Positions 8,847 through 17,053 of a stretch of 64,000 bases of DNA are shown here, one piece after another (within the stretch, counting starts at the first letter, position 1; every line of letters starts with the position of its first letter). The position numbers were made by a program, and so were the translations under genes. The notes below the pieces were generated by a model. That model had not been told where the DNA came from and searched no databases. It worked only from the letters and a program-made list of their open reading frames with translations. Source of the stretch: an uncultured bacterium (lineage in GTDB: Bacteria; Armatimonadota; Hebobacteria; CAIYQO01); NCBI GenBank assembly GCA_903928345.1, contig CAIYQO010000194.1:1-64000 (forward strand), given 5' to 3'.

Positions 8847-8913
8847 ATGGTCTTGCATGACGGTAATACGTCTCCCATATGCGTCAATTTACTGTATTGG
8901 CTTGTCTGCTCAC

Positions 8914-9136
8914 CGACCCGACGATAAATCGTCGGGCTATCGGCTGCGCCCCTTAAAAGGGGCTTGTCAAGCGTTCGTGACCCGAATAAGTCATGCTGAC
9001 AGGTTGAAGACGTGCTCGAGATGGCTCTTGTCCGAACTTGTTTCCGTTCTGCATCCTCTGTCTACCCATTTCGCGGCCTACCAAAGCCCCATTCATGGGG
9101 CGCAGCCGGTAGCCTGACGATTTATCGTCGGGTTGG
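8914..9136. repeat. Long hairpin element C
   Basis: The left arm starts near 8914 (CGACCCGACGATAAATCGTC) and the right arm ends at 9136 with the complement. Inside each arm are a CCCGACGATAAATCGTCGGG palindrome and a CCCC-loop-GGGG hairpin whose loops differ (TTAAAA and ATGAAT). The 100-base centre has no ORF and no obvious feature. Confidence 0.7.
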
Positions 9137-9214
9137 AAAACAGGCGAACGGTTATTATACGGTGACGCGTATGCCCGCGTCTCCCATTCCCCCATTCCCC
9201 TCGCCCGTCCCCCA

Positions 9215-9243
9215 TTGCTCTTTCCGCCTTGCGCTGGTATGCT
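9215..9243 (+). promoter_or_regulatory. queA promoter TTGCTC-17-TATGCT
   Basis: TTGCTC (9215-9220), a 17-base spacer ending in TGG, and TATGCT (9238-9243). The predicted start of transcription gives a leader of about 15 bases before the queA ATG. Confidence 0.6.
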
Positions 9244-9264
9244 ACTGCGGAATAATTGACCGCT

Positions 9265-10308
9265 ATGCGCATCAGCGACTTCGACTACACGCTGCCCGAG
9301 GATCTCATCGCCCAACATCCGGTGACGCCGCGCGACGCGTCACGGCTGCTGGTGTTGCAACGCGACAGCGGCGAGATCGCCCACCGGCACTTCCGCGATC
9401 TTCCCGGCTACCTGCGCGCGGGGGATCTGCTGGTGCTCAACGACACGCGGGTGATCCCGGCGCGCCTTTTCGGGCAGAAGCCGGGCACCGGCGGGCGCGT
9501 CGAGGTGTTGCTGCTGAAGAACACCGGCGGCGATGATTGGGAGGCGCTGGTGCGGCCCGGGCGGCGCCTGCAGCCGGGGGCGACGATCAGTTTCGCTGAC
9601 GCACTGACGGCGGAGATCCTCGCCGTGCAACCCGACGGCACGCGGCTGTTGCGGCTGGCGCCCGGCCCCGCGGCGGGCGGACGCACGGTGCACGACCTGC
9701 TGCACGCGCTGGGCGAGCTGCCGCTGCCGCCGTACATCACCGCCGGCCCGCCCCCCGCCGAACGCGGCGTGTATCAGACGATTTACGCGCGCGAGGAGGG
9801 TTCCGCCGCCGCCCCCACCGCCGGGCTGCACTTCACCGAGGCCGTCTTTGCGGACCTGGAAGCGCGCGGGGTGGGGCGGGCCTTCGTCACCCTGCACGTG
9901 GGCGCGGGCACCTTCAAGCCGGTGCAGACGGAGGACGTGGAAGCGCACGAGATGCACGAGGAGTTGTACCGCGTCTCCCCGGAAGCCGCCGCGCGGATCA
10001 ACGCGACGAAGGCCGCGGGCGGGCGCATCGTGGCCGTGGGCACCACCTCCGCGCGCACGCTGGAATCCGCCGCCGACTCCGACGGCCTGCTGCACGCCCG
10101 CACCGGCGCCACGCGCCTCTTCATCACCCCTGGCTACCGCTTCAAGGTGGTCGACGTGCAGCTCACCAACTTCCACATGCCGCGCAGCACCCTGCTCCTC
10201 CTCATCAGCGCCTTCGCCGGTCGCGAGCACATCCTGCACGCCTACGCCGAAGCGGTGCGCGAGCGCTACCGGTTTTTGTCCTTTGGGGACGCGATGTTGA
10301 TTGTGTGA
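9265..10308 (+). CDS. queA: S-adenosylmethionine:tRNA ribosyltransferase-isomerase QueA
   Basis: QueA transfers the ribosyl part of SAM to preQ1 in tRNA, making epoxyqueuosine in the queuosine pathway. The 347-residue product has the family hallmarks: FDYTLPEDLIAQHP at the N-terminus, LLVLNDTRVIPARLFG, TAGLHFTE and VGAGTFKPVQTEDVEAHEMHEE, and NFHMPRSTLL near the end. Length matches the usual 340-356. I use the ATG at 9265; a TTG nine bases upstream adds only three residues and no family-like sequence. The gene sits alone behind hairpin elements B and C. Confidence 0.96.
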   Translation: MRISDFDYTLPEDLIAQHPVTPRDASRLLVLQRDSGEIAHRHFRDLPGYLRAGDLLVLNDTRVIPARLFGQKPGTGGRVEVLLLKNTGGDDWEALVRPGRRLQPGATISFADALTAEILAVQPDGTRLLRLAPGPAAGGRTVHDLLHALGELPLPPYITAGPPPAERGVYQTIYAREEGSAAAPTAGLHFTEAVFADLEARGVGRAFVTLHVGAGTFKPVQTEDVEAHEMHEELYRVSPEAAARINATKAAGGRIVAVGTTSARTLESAADSDGLLHARTGATRLFITPGYRFKVVDVQLTNFHMPRSTLLLLISAFAGREHILHAYAEAVRERYRFLSFGDAMLIV

Positions 10309-10380
10309 AGCGGGGACGAGGATGTTCTGTGGTCGGGTGACTTTGAGGGATGATAATTCACAGAGATGAAAGGGATAGAT

Positions 10381-10444
10381 GGGATTTTGGGGGATGGTTC
10401 AACCGTTCCCCCATCATGGTAATCCTTGAATCCCCCCAAATCCC
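10381..10444. repeat. Dyad in the queA downstream gap
   Basis: GGGATTTTGGGGGAT (10381-10395) faces ATCCCCCCAAATCCC (10430-10444), with an inner GGGGGATGG/CCCCCATC match. It may form the queA terminator, but no U-run follows. Confidence 0.45.
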
Positions 10445-10467
10445 GGTTCAGACACAAGGAGTAATCC

Positions 10468-11526
10468 ATGCCATACACCTTGAAAACCGACGAAGACGAA
10501 GCCCGCGCGCGCTTGCGGGCGTTTTGGGCGGGATCGAGCCTGGGGCGGCCGGCCCTGCAGGTCTTCGCGCGCGTCGACAAGCCGGAGACGCCGTGGACGG
10601 GGCCGGACTGGTCGGCCAAGGAGCGCGACTTGGAGCCGTCGTGGCATGCGTGGGCGACGCGCGCGGCGCTGGGGAGCGTGCAGTACCTGGCGGAGGCGAT
10701 GCCGGCCTTCCACGTGGGGTGGGGCAGCTTTCTTACCACGCTGGCGGTAGCGGCGGGCGGCGACTACGTGTACCACGAGTCCGCCTGGATATTGCCCATC
10801 CCCGACCTGTACGAGCGCCCGTTGCCCGTTTTTGACTCCGCGCATCCGATGGTCACGGCGCTGGACGCCTGTTTCGACGCGGTGGTAGATGCGGTGGGCG
10901 ACGCGGGTTTTGTCACCCCGCCGCTGATGATGGACGGCCTGTCCACGCTGTCGATGTTCCGCGAGCCGGACATCCTGTGCCTGGATATGGTGGATCGTCC
11001 CGACACCGTGCGCGCCTGGGCCGCCGCGCTGAACACGTTGTATATCGATTTGTACGAATATTACTACCAGCGCCTGGGTGCGGGCGCGAGCTGGTGCTTC
11101 TTCGGTCCCTTCGCGGAAGGGCGCAGCGAAGGCGTGCAGTGCGACTTCGCGGTGAACCTGTCCCCGGCGATGTATGCCGAGTTCGTGGCCCCCGACCTGC
11201 GCCGCGTGACCGACTACATGGACTTCAGCCTGTACCACCACGACGGCGTGTGCCAGTTGCGCTTTCTCGACCAGCTCGCCGCGCTGCCGAAGCTCAGCGG
11301 CATCCAGTGGAACCCGGAAACCACCGCCGGCCAACCGACGGACTGGCTCGACACCTTCCGCGACATTCGCCGCCGCGGGCTGGTGCTGATGATCGGCACC
11401 GACGTGGCGCAGGCCGTCGCCGTTACCCGCGCCATCGGCCCGGACGGTCTGTTCTTCTCACTGCCGACGTTCGATACCGAAGCGGAAGCGCGCGCCGCCA
11501 TTGCCGCCATCGAAGCGGCGTGCTGA
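10468..11526 (+). CDS. URO-D-fold protein (uroporphyrinogen decarboxylase-like / corrinoid methyltransferase-like)
   Basis: The 352-residue product follows the URO-D superfamily barrel: a helical N-terminus, AWAAALNTLYIDLYEYYYQRL in the middle, LYHHDGVCQLRFLDQLAALP, then SGIQWNPE and MIGTDVAQAVAVTRAIGPDGLFFSLPT at the end. Members outside haem synthesis usually belong to a group related to methyltransferases that use corrinoid or other methyl carriers. No haem genes are adjacent, and the HemE-type N-terminal arginine motif is not obvious, so I do not call this HemE. An AAGGAG site lies 8 bases before the ATG. The following gene starts 24 bases after the stop and may be co-transcribed. Confidence 0.8.
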   Translation: MPYTLKTDEDEARARLRAFWAGSSLGRPALQVFARVDKPETPWTGPDWSAKERDLEPSWHAWATRAALGSVQYLAEAMPAFHVGWGSFLTTLAVAAGGDYVYHESAWILPIPDLYERPLPVFDSAHPMVTALDACFDAVVDAVGDAGFVTPPLMMDGLSTLSMFREPDILCLDMVDRPDTVRAWAAALNTLYIDLYEYYYQRLGAGASWCFFGPFAEGRSEGVQCDFAVNLSPAMYAEFVAPDLRRVTDYMDFSLYHHDGVCQLRFLDQLAALPKLSGIQWNPETTAGQPTDWLDTFRDIRRRGLVLMIGTDVAQAVAVTRAIGPDGLFFSLPTFDTEAEARAAIAAIEAAC

Positions 11527-11550
11527 GCAGCGTAAGCGGAAAGGCACAAT

Positions 11551-11973
11551 ATGGATAGCGAATATACGATCACCGAGCAAAAACCGTTAGTAGAGGAATT
11601 TCTGGCGTTACGAACCGCCGTGCAGTGGTGCAACCCCGCTGTCGTCACTGCGGAAGCCGCGCTTGATGGTTCCTTGTACTGTGTCTGCATTCGACATAGC
11701 GATAAGTTAGTGGCGTTCGGCCGCGTTATCGGCGATGGCAGTTTCAATTTCTATATCCAGGATATGATCGTCGCTCCAGAGCACCAAGGCAAAGGTCTGG
11801 GTAAAGCCATCATGCTCCACCTCCTGCGCTATATCGAATCGACTGGGGGTGAAGATGCGATGGTCGGGTTGATGGCGGCTAAGGGGGCTGTGGGCTTCTA
11901 CGAGCAATTCGATTTTTCGATACGTCCTGCGGAAGCCCCCGGCATGGAACGTTTACCAGCCTTCCGTCGGTAG
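11551..11973 (+). CDS. GNAT-family N-acetyltransferase
   Basis: The 140-residue protein has the GNAT core: strand-forming FGRVIGDGSFNFYIQDMIV, then the acetyl-CoA pyrophosphate loop Q79-G-K-G-L-G84, and a late GFYEQFDF motif. It should acetylate an amine of a small molecule or protein; the substrate cannot be read. It follows the URO-D gene by 24 bases. A GGAAAGG site lies before the ATG. Confidence 0.88.
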   Translation: MDSEYTITEQKPLVEEFLALRTAVQWCNPAVVTAEAALDGSLYCVCIRHSDKLVAFGRVIGDGSFNFYIQDMIVAPEHQGKGLGKAIMLHLLRYIESTGGEDAMVGLMAAKGAVGFYEQFDFSIRPAEAPGMERLPAFRR

Positions 11974-12046
11974 AGCGGTTAAGGATAAGATACAACAACA
12001 GACTGATGACCAGCTCATGCCACTACTCTTCTGGTTGTACGTTTCA

Positions 12047-12116
12047 GGTTCAAGGTTCAACGGGGCGACCAGGCGACAGGTATCCCCCCGTTGAACGTTG
12101 AACTTGGAACGTTGAA
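12047..12116. repeat. Inverted pair of GTTCAAG/CGTTGAA heptads
   Basis: GGTTCAA is tandem at 12047-12060. CGTTGAA, CGTTGAA, CTTGGAA and CGTTGAA follow each other at 12089-12116. The two arrays are complementary and could pair around a 28-base loop. They fill the gap before the TM1266-like gene. Confidence 0.6.
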
Positions 12117-12139
12117 CCCAATTTCGGAAGGAGCCCCTT

Positions 12140-12397
12140 ATGACCGACATTATTGCCGGCGTTACCATCCTCGTGAGCGACCGTCGCAAGGCCAACGGCG
12201 CGATCAACGAGATTTTGTCCAAGTACGGCAGCATCATCGCCGGCCGCATGGGCATCCCGCACCTGCAGGGCGACAGCTCGGTGATCACCCTCATCGTGCA
12301 GGGCGACGCCGTGGCGGTGGACAGCATGATGTGCGACCTGACGGAAGTGGAAGCGACGAAGGGCTTCCGCACCGTGCTGGCGCGGTTCGAAGTCTGA
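12140..12397 (+). CDS. TM1266-type putative regulator (ACT-like ferredoxin fold)
   Basis: The 85-residue product has the pattern of the small TM1266 family, named for a putative regulator of iron-only hydrogenase systems: TILVSDRR, INEILSKYGSIIAGRMGIPH, then a second half ending in VLARFEV, a beta-alpha-beta repeat like ACT or NikR C-terminal domains. The Y-G-x-I-I-x-G-R-M-G-I-P stretch is the strongest clue. No hydrogenase gene lies in the window. GGAAGGAG lies 9 bases before the ATG. It converges on the SDR gene. Confidence 0.7.
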   Translation: MTDIIAGVTILVSDRRKANGAINEILSKYGSIIAGRMGIPHLQGDSSVITLIVQGDAVAVDSMMCDLTEVEATKGFRTVLARFEV

Positions 12398-12417
12398 ACC
12401 GTTCTTCTGTCGACGAC

Positions 12418-12511
12418 GCGAAAAAATGGGGACAGGCACGAATTTTCCGATGGGCGAGTCGCACAGACAGCACGGTGCGGGGAAAATTCGAGCCAGTCCC
12501 CATTTTTTCGC
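12418..12511. terminator. Long inverted repeat between convergent genes
   Basis: GCGAAAAAATGGGGAC at the start (12418) and GTCCCCATTTTTTCGC at the end (12511) are perfect complements and extend inward to 31-base arms that reach GAATTTTCC/GGAAAATTC. T-runs occur at both outer ends, which suits two-way termination. The GGGGACAGGCAC/AGCCAGTCCCC motifs also recall REP sequences mobilised by Y1 (RAYT) transposases. Confidence 0.7.
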
Positions 12512-12516
12512 TCACC

Positions 12517-13368
12517 TTATATCCACGTCCCGCGCGGGGAGAGTTGGGCGGTGGCACCGCCGTCGACGGTGAGGATCTGGCCGGTGATGTAGGACGACTG
12601 CGCGCTGGCGAGGAAGGCGACGACGGCGGCGATCTCGGCGGGCGTGCCGCAGCGACCCAGCGGTATATACGGCTGCGCCAGCATCTCGAGGGGCACTTCG
12701 GCCGCGTGGGCGGCGGCGTGCTTGGGCGCCCAGGGGGAGTCGGGGAAGCGGCTGGCATCGCGGCCCATGATGGCCCCGGGCGCCAGGCCGTTCACGCGGA
12801 TGCCGTGCACGGAGAGTTCCAGCGCCGTGCCGCGCGTGAAGGCGTCCAGCGCCCCCTTGCTGGTATCGTAGATGAGCATCTTATAGTGCGCGCGTTGGGC
12901 ACCGATGGTGGAGATGAAGACGATATTCCCCGTGCGCCGCGGGATCATCAGCGCGGCGTAGGCCTGGGCGAGGTAAAAGGCGCTGTCGATATTCGTCGCC
13001 ATGATCTCCCGGTAGCGCTCGAGGGTGGTGCTCGCCAGCGGCGAGGCGGTGTTCAGCGCCGCGTTGTGCACCAGTAGGTCCAGCGCCCCGCGCTCCTCGG
13101 CGATGCGCTGGAAGAGGGCATCCACGTCCGCTTTGCACCCCACATCGGCGACCAGCGGGGTGGTCGCGCCACCCGCGGCGTGGATCGCCTCAGTCGTCTC
13201 CGTCAGCTTGCTCTCCGTGCGACCGCAGAGGTAGACATGCATGCCTTCCTCCGCCAGCCGCAGGCTGATGCCGCGCCCGAGGCCGGCGCCGCCGCCGGTA
13301 ACGAGCGCCGCCTTGCCGCGTAAATCGGCATAGCACGGGCCGTGTGGGGGGGTGATCGTCTCCGTCAT
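12517..13368 (-). CDS. Short-chain dehydrogenase/reductase (SDR), coupled to the ManD-like gene
   Basis: The 283-residue enzyme shows the classical SDR set: cofactor loop TGGGAGLG (24-31), HNAAL in place of NNAG, catalytic S153 in FISTIGA and Y167-x3-K171, and the VNGLAPGAI segment. It should oxidise or reduce an alcohol/ketone with NAD(P). The ATG at 13368 overlaps the TGA of the upstream gene by four bases (ATGA), so translation is probably coupled; the longer reading would overlap more and lacks a better start. With a ManD-type dehydratase upstream, a hexuronate or aldonate substrate is a fair inference. Confidence 0.9.
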   Translation of the reverse strand: MTETITPPHGPCYADLRGKAALVTGGGAGLGRGISLRLAEEGMHVYLCGRTESKLTETTEAIHAAGGATTPLVADVGCKADVDALFQRIAEERGALDLLVHNAALNTASPLASTTLERYREIMATNIDSAFYLAQAYAALMIPRRTGNIVFISTIGAQRAHYKMLIYDTSKGALDAFTRGTALELSVHGIRVNGLAPGAIMGRDASRFPDSPWAPKHAAAHAAEVPLEMLAQPYIPLGRCGTPAEIAAVVAFLASAQSSYITGQILTVDGGATAQLSPRGTWI

Positions 13369-14573
13369 GGCGTCACCAACGTGCCGTCGGGCAGGCGCGT
13401 CTGCGTCCACTCCAGCACCCCGTCGGGGCAGGGATATTTGGCGGCCAGCGCCTCGTTAATGTCGATGCCCAGGCCGGGGCGGTCGTTGGGGTACACGTAG
13501 CCGCCGCGCACCTCCGGGCAGCCGGGGAAGATCTCCTGCTCGAGGTCGGAGAAGCCGCCCCACTCCTGGATGCCGAAGTTGGGGCTGCTCACGTCCAGGT
13601 GCACGTTAGCGGCGTGCCCCACCGGGGAGACGTCCCCCGGCCCGTGCCACGCGGTGCGGATGCCGAAGGCCTCGCAGAGGACCGCCAACTTGCGCGCCGG
13701 GGTGAGCCCGCCGATGGCGCTGACGTGGCAGCGGATGAAGTCGATGAGGCGCCCCTCGATGAGCGGCAGCCACTCGTTCGTATTCACGAACAGCTCGCCC
13801 ATTGCCAGCGGGGTGGTGCACTGCCGGCGCATCATGGCGAACCAGGCGATCTGCTCCGGCGGCAGCGCGTCCTCTAGGAAGTACAGCCCGTACGGTTCCA
13901 GCGCCTTCGCCAGATTCACGGCGGTGATGGGCGCAATCCGCTCGTGCATGTCGTGCAGCAACTCGACGTCATACCCCAGCGTGTTGCGCAGGTGCTCGAA
14001 GAGTACCGGCACGCGGCGCGCGTAGCCGTCGGCGTCGAAATAGGCCCCGGCGGGCGCCCCCGTGGGCCGCGCCACCTCCGCGCCGCCGTAGCCGCCCATC
14101 TGGCAGCGCACGTGGCGGAAACCCTGCGCCAGGAAGGCGCGCACGTTGTCCTCCACCTCGGCGGGCGTGCGCCCGTCGGCGTGGCGATACACCGCCGCCC
14201 CCTCGCGGCATTTGCCACCGAGAAGTTGGTATACCGGCAGCCCGGCGAGCTTCCCCTTGATGTCCCACAGCGCCATGTCCACGCCGGAGAGCGCGTTGTT
14301 CATCACCGGCCCGCTGCGCCAGTAGGCGTTCACGTGGCAGAGCTGCCAGAGATCCTCGCTGTTGCGCGGGTCGCGGCCGATCAGCAGCGGCTTCAGGTAG
14401 TCATCCACCACGCTGCGCACCGCCCGGTGGCGCTGGGTGAAGGTGGCGCAGCCCAGGCCAAACAGCCCCGGCTCGCTGGTCTCGACCTTGACCACGATGA
14501 GCCGTTTCTGAATGTTGCCCGTGCCCGGCGAAGTGAGAATGGCACGCACGTCGCGAATCTGGAGGGTAGACAT
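13365..14573 (-). CDS. Enolase-superfamily sugar-acid dehydratase, ManD subgroup (D-mannonate/D-gluconate dehydratase-like)
   Basis: The 402-residue product matches the ManD subgroup of the mandelate racemase family in length and motifs. Metal ligands are D208 (LLHDMHER), E234 (YFLEDALPPE) and E260 (LAMGELFVN), with H210 and H310 (TAWHGPGDVSPVGHAAN) as expected active-site histidines. Such enzymes dehydrate D-mannonate or D-gluconate to 2-keto-3-deoxygluconate. The start is set at 14573, where the family begins (LQIRDVRAILT); the longer reading has no family similarity. A TATAAT box lies six bases upstream with no ribosome-binding site, so the mRNA is likely leaderless. Confidence 0.88.
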   Translation of the reverse strand: MSTLQIRDVRAILTSPGTGNIQKRLIVVKVETSEPGLFGLGCATFTQRHRAVRSVVDDYLKPLLIGRDPRNSEDLWQLCHVNAYWRSGPVMNNALSGVDMALWDIKGKLAGLPVYQLLGGKCREGAAVYRHADGRTPAEVEDNVRAFLAQGFRHVRCQMGGYGGAEVARPTGAPAGAYFDADGYARRVPVLFEHLRNTLGYDVELLHDMHERIAPITAVNLAKALEPYGLYFLEDALPPEQIAWFAMMRRQCTTPLAMGELFVNTNEWLPLIEGRLIDFIRCHVSAIGGLTPARKLAVLCEAFGIRTAWHGPGDVSPVGHAANVHLDVSSPNFGIQEWGGFSDLEQEIFPGCPEVRGGYVYPNDRPGLGIDINEALAAKYPCPDGVLEWTQTRLPDGTLVTP

Positions 14574-14579
14574 GGGGGT

Positions 14580-14585
14580 ATTATA
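14580..14585 (-). promoter_or_regulatory. -10 box TATAAT, leaderless ManD-like gene
   Basis: On the minus strand TATAAT is followed by ACCCCC and then the ATG at 14573. A TTGCAT lies about 19 bases upstream within the ATGCAAA heptads and may serve as a poorly spaced -35. Confidence 0.6.
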
Positions 14586-14590
14586 GCAAA

Positions 14591-14618
14591 ATGCAACGTG
14601 AAAAATGCAAAATTGCAC
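14591..14618. repeat. ATGCAAA-type heptads
   Basis: ATGCAAC, GTGAAAA, ATGCAAA and ATTGCAC follow with a 7-base period, nearly matching the set at 4317. They lie in the divergent gap of 127 bases. Confidence 0.5.
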
Positions 14619-14688
14619 GGGAAAAATGGGGAACTGACCCGGTCCCACTCCCATATGCGCAAGCCGACGGCCCACAGGTGCCTTGTGG

Positions 14689-14694
14689 TATACT
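14689..14694 (+). promoter_or_regulatory. -10 box TATACT, leaderless start at 14701
   Basis: TGG-TATACT is followed by GTTGCC and then the ATG. No ribosome-binding site and no good -35 are present, so an extended -10 promoter giving a leaderless transcript is likely. Confidence 0.55.
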
Positions 14695-14700
14695 GTTGCC

Positions 14701-16110
14701 ATGACACGCAAGCGCAAAGTCTGGTCAGGCATATTGCTACTGCTCCTCGCCGCGGGCGGGTGGTGGGGGGGGAGCCGGCCACGGGAATTGCGCTTGGTGG
14801 GGATGACGCGGCTGGCCGTGCCGGAGCCGGAGTGGTTGATTACGGAACCGTTTTGGGATGCCTTCGGGGTAGAAGTGCGGCAAGACGAGGCACCGGATGA
14901 TGGTGGCACGGCGATGGCGACATTTCATCAGGATGGGACGCGCTGGTGGGTGGTGACGCTGCCGTGGCGCGACCCACCCCCCGACATCCCGGCGGAGAAT
15001 TATTCCCCTTCGCTCATGTCGCTCTCGCCCAACGGACGCTATTGCGCGGCGCTGGTGCTGGAGCGCGTCGGCGCTTCCCTGTTGACCTGGCGCGAAGGCG
15101 TGTTGGTGGGGCGTTGCTCGCTGCCGGCGCTGCCGCACAAAGATGATTATTCGACCACCGTGCTGGACTCCGGGCGCGTGTTCGTGCAACAAGACTACAT
15201 TCCACCAACCAGCCCGCCGTTTGCGATGTGGTTGGTGGAGGGCAACCGCCTGCTGGCGCGAGGGGTGGTCACCGGCATTCAGCCCTCGGTCAGCTATGAC
15301 GCGACGTTCTCTGACGACGGCGCCGTATTGTATTGCCAAGCGGAAGATCTCGGGTATTTTTACCGCGTGACCGTCGCCGCCGGGCGCCTGGTGTTCACGC
15401 CGGTGTATACGGTCCAGATTCCCGATTTGAAAAATAATCCCCGCTTACTGGCGTCCGATTGCCTGCTTACCGGCGATAACGGCGTGTATAACGACAAGGG
15501 GCGGCTCCTGTTCCCCGTCCCGCCCGGCCAGTGGCATACAGACGCCGGCTCCATGGATGCCGTGCTGTTGGAGCCGATGAGTGCCTTCTCGGGAGGCCAT
15601 GACAATTCCCGGCATCTCTGTGTCTTCTTCCCGCGGACGGGCGCCTACTGGACGGTGCCGGATTTGCCGCAGCCGCATAAGTGCCAAGGCCGTTCGCCGG
15701 ATGGCCGCTTCGTCCTCGTTGACGAGCAGCCACCATCAGTGGTCAGCTTGCGGTCGCCGGTCATGCAGCGGTTGATGCAGGCCGTCCCCTGGCTGGCGCA
15801 ACGGTATCAGGCAAGATCGGGCAAAGGCTCGCCGGCGCGCCTGGTCGTCTACGAACGCCCCGGCCGGCGCCGGTCCATCCTGCGCACGTTCACCGTCCCG
15901 GATGGGTCTCACATCTCCCCGCCCGCGGGGCAACCCTATTTTGCCGCCAAGGATCCGCGCGTCCAATCCGCCGACGATGTCTACTTCCTGGCCGACCTCC
16001 AGCAAAACGCCTCGCCGGACAACAACGCATCGCAAGGCCTCTACCTCTTTCACTACTCCACCCACGGACGCCCCCTGCCCAACCCACCGCTGTGTGTGAC
16101 GACGTGGTGA
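14701..16110 (+). CDS. Membrane-anchored protein of unknown function, possibly a beta-propeller
   Basis: I do not recognise the family. The 469-residue protein has a positively charged N-terminus and one hydrophobic segment (residues 8-22), so it is exported or anchored. The body is rich in short strands with repeated S-x-D/N-G-R-Y/F turns (SLSPNGRYCAA, RSPDGRFVLVD), as in WD40/TolB-type propellers. The ATG at 14701 is chosen over a GTG six codons upstream because of the TATACT box six bases ahead. No operon partner is evident. Confidence 0.65.
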   Translation: MTRKRKVWSGILLLLLAAGGWWGGSRPRELRLVGMTRLAVPEPEWLITEPFWDAFGVEVRQDEAPDDGGTAMATFHQDGTRWWVVTLPWRDPPPDIPAENYSPSLMSLSPNGRYCAALVLERVGASLLTWREGVLVGRCSLPALPHKDDYSTTVLDSGRVFVQQDYIPPTSPPFAMWLVEGNRLLARGVVTGIQPSVSYDATFSDDGAVLYCQAEDLGYFYRVTVAAGRLVFTPVYTVQIPDLKNNPRLLASDCLLTGDNGVYNDKGRLLFPVPPGQWHTDAGSMDAVLLEPMSAFSGGHDNSRHLCVFFPRTGAYWTVPDLPQPHKCQGRSPDGRFVLVDEQPPSVVSLRSPVMQRLMQAVPWLAQRYQARSGKGSPARLVVYERPGRRRSILRTFTVPDGSHISPPAGQPYFAAKDPRVQSADDVYFLADLQQNASPDNNASQGLYLFHYSTHGRPLPNPPLCVTTW

Positions 16111-16641
16111 CGACCACGGACTGTCCACGCCACCAGTGCCCGTATTGATCGATGCACTCACGTAATGCCATCAGGGAAGGTGACATGGAATAATGCCTGG
16201 TACTGGACTGGCCTCCCACAGACGTGCACAAAACCCCCACTACCTGAGATCAAACCACAGCCGTTACTTGTGGTAGGGCTCTCCTCATTAGCTTAATCGG
16301 ATAACTTTTGAGATCAGTCGGGGCGGCCTTCATCATGGAAAACCGCCACTAAACACCCACCAACCCCTGAAAAATGCGTGCGCCGTGGCCGAGGGCAGTC
16401 TTGCTGCCCAACGTCGCGACGCAACTTCCGGCGGTTTTCTGTGATCCGGCACGGGCAGGAAGAGAGGCAAACGCTTTCGCCACATCTATCCGTCCCGATA
16501 TACCAATGGCGACGTCCACTACTGCGCCTTCTCAGCCCTTCCCTTTACCCTTGCCGGAGCTTGACGACCCGGAGCCCGCAATTTCACCGTCACAACCTAC
16601 GACAACGACACAGCACACATCGCAGAAAGGAGATCAGCACC
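16111..16641. other. Gene-poor junction before the low-GC block
   Basis: These 531 bases separate the backbone from the DUF697 gene. Base composition drops here (for example 16270-16320). An open frame continues upstream of the DUF697 start and could encode a Pro/Thr-rich extension from an ATG at 16506, but it has no ribosome-binding site. I see no attachment-site repeat, tRNA or transposon end. Confidence 0.5.
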
Positions 16642-16674
16642 ATGACACAACACACGGAGGAGGTGTCCCCATGA
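16642..16674 (+). CDS. Ten-codon leader ORF overlapping the DUF697 start
   Basis: ATG at 16642 follows AAAGGAG (16626-16632) at good spacing and encodes MTQHTEEVSP, ending in TGA that overlaps the next ATG (ATGA, 16671-16674). Such mini-cistrons can couple or regulate downstream translation. It contains the GGAGGAGGTG ribosome-binding site of the DUF697 gene. It is too short to judge by homology. Confidence 0.5.
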   Translation: MTQHTEEVSP

Positions 16675-17027
16675 CGAGTTCCCAGGAGGAGAGTTGCCAC
16701 GCCATCATCCACACGGCCTCTGCCGCCGCGGCCGCCGCCGGGGCGGGGCTGGCCCAGCTTCCGTGCTCTGACGCGGCGGTGATCGTGCCGATCCAGATCG
16801 GCATGGTCGTCGCGCTGGCGGGGGTCTTCGGCGTCACGCTCACCCGCACGGCGGCGGAGTCCGCCATCGCTACCAAGGCAGCCACCATGATTGGGCGCGG
16901 CGTGTCCCAGCTATTGGTCGGCTGGATACCCGGCATCGGCAACGCCTGCAACGCGGCCACCGCCGCCGGGGTCACCGAGGCCATCGGCTGGGCGGTCGCC
17001 AGGGACTTCGCCGGTAAAGGAGGATAA
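16671..17027 (+). CDS. DUF697-like small membrane protein
   Basis: The 118-residue product has two long hydrophobic stretches rich in Ala and Gly. It matches the DUF697 pattern: an HAIIHTASAAAAAAG opening, LPCSDAAVIVPIQIGMV, then a C-terminal IPGIGNACNAATAAGVTEAIGWA. DUF697 is often fused or adjacent to small GTPases; none is here. Start chosen at 16671 for its strong GGAGGAGGTG site. It converges with the Xre gene 27 bases downstream. Confidence 0.7.
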   Translation: MTSSQEESCHAIIHTASAAAAAAGAGLAQLPCSDAAVIVPIQIGMVVALAGVFGVTLTRTAAESAIATKAATMIGRGVSQLLVGWIPGIGNACNAATAAGVTEAIGWAVARDFAGKGG

Positions 17028-17053
17028 CGACTGAGGTCAACGGGCGGGGGAGG

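Larger units (their letters stand above)
8647..9198. repeat. Octad repeats bracketing two hairpin elements
   Basis: GGGTGAAT is tandem at 8647-8662 and the roughly complementary CCCATTCC is tandem at 9183-9198. Between them lie hairpin elements B and C. The 638 bases between the propeller gene and queA hold no other supportable gene. Confidence 0.5.

Noticed and set aside
16506-16670. Pro/Thr-rich extension of the DUF697 protein from an upstream ATG
   Set aside because: No ribosome-binding site, low-complexity sequence, and a much better start at 16671.
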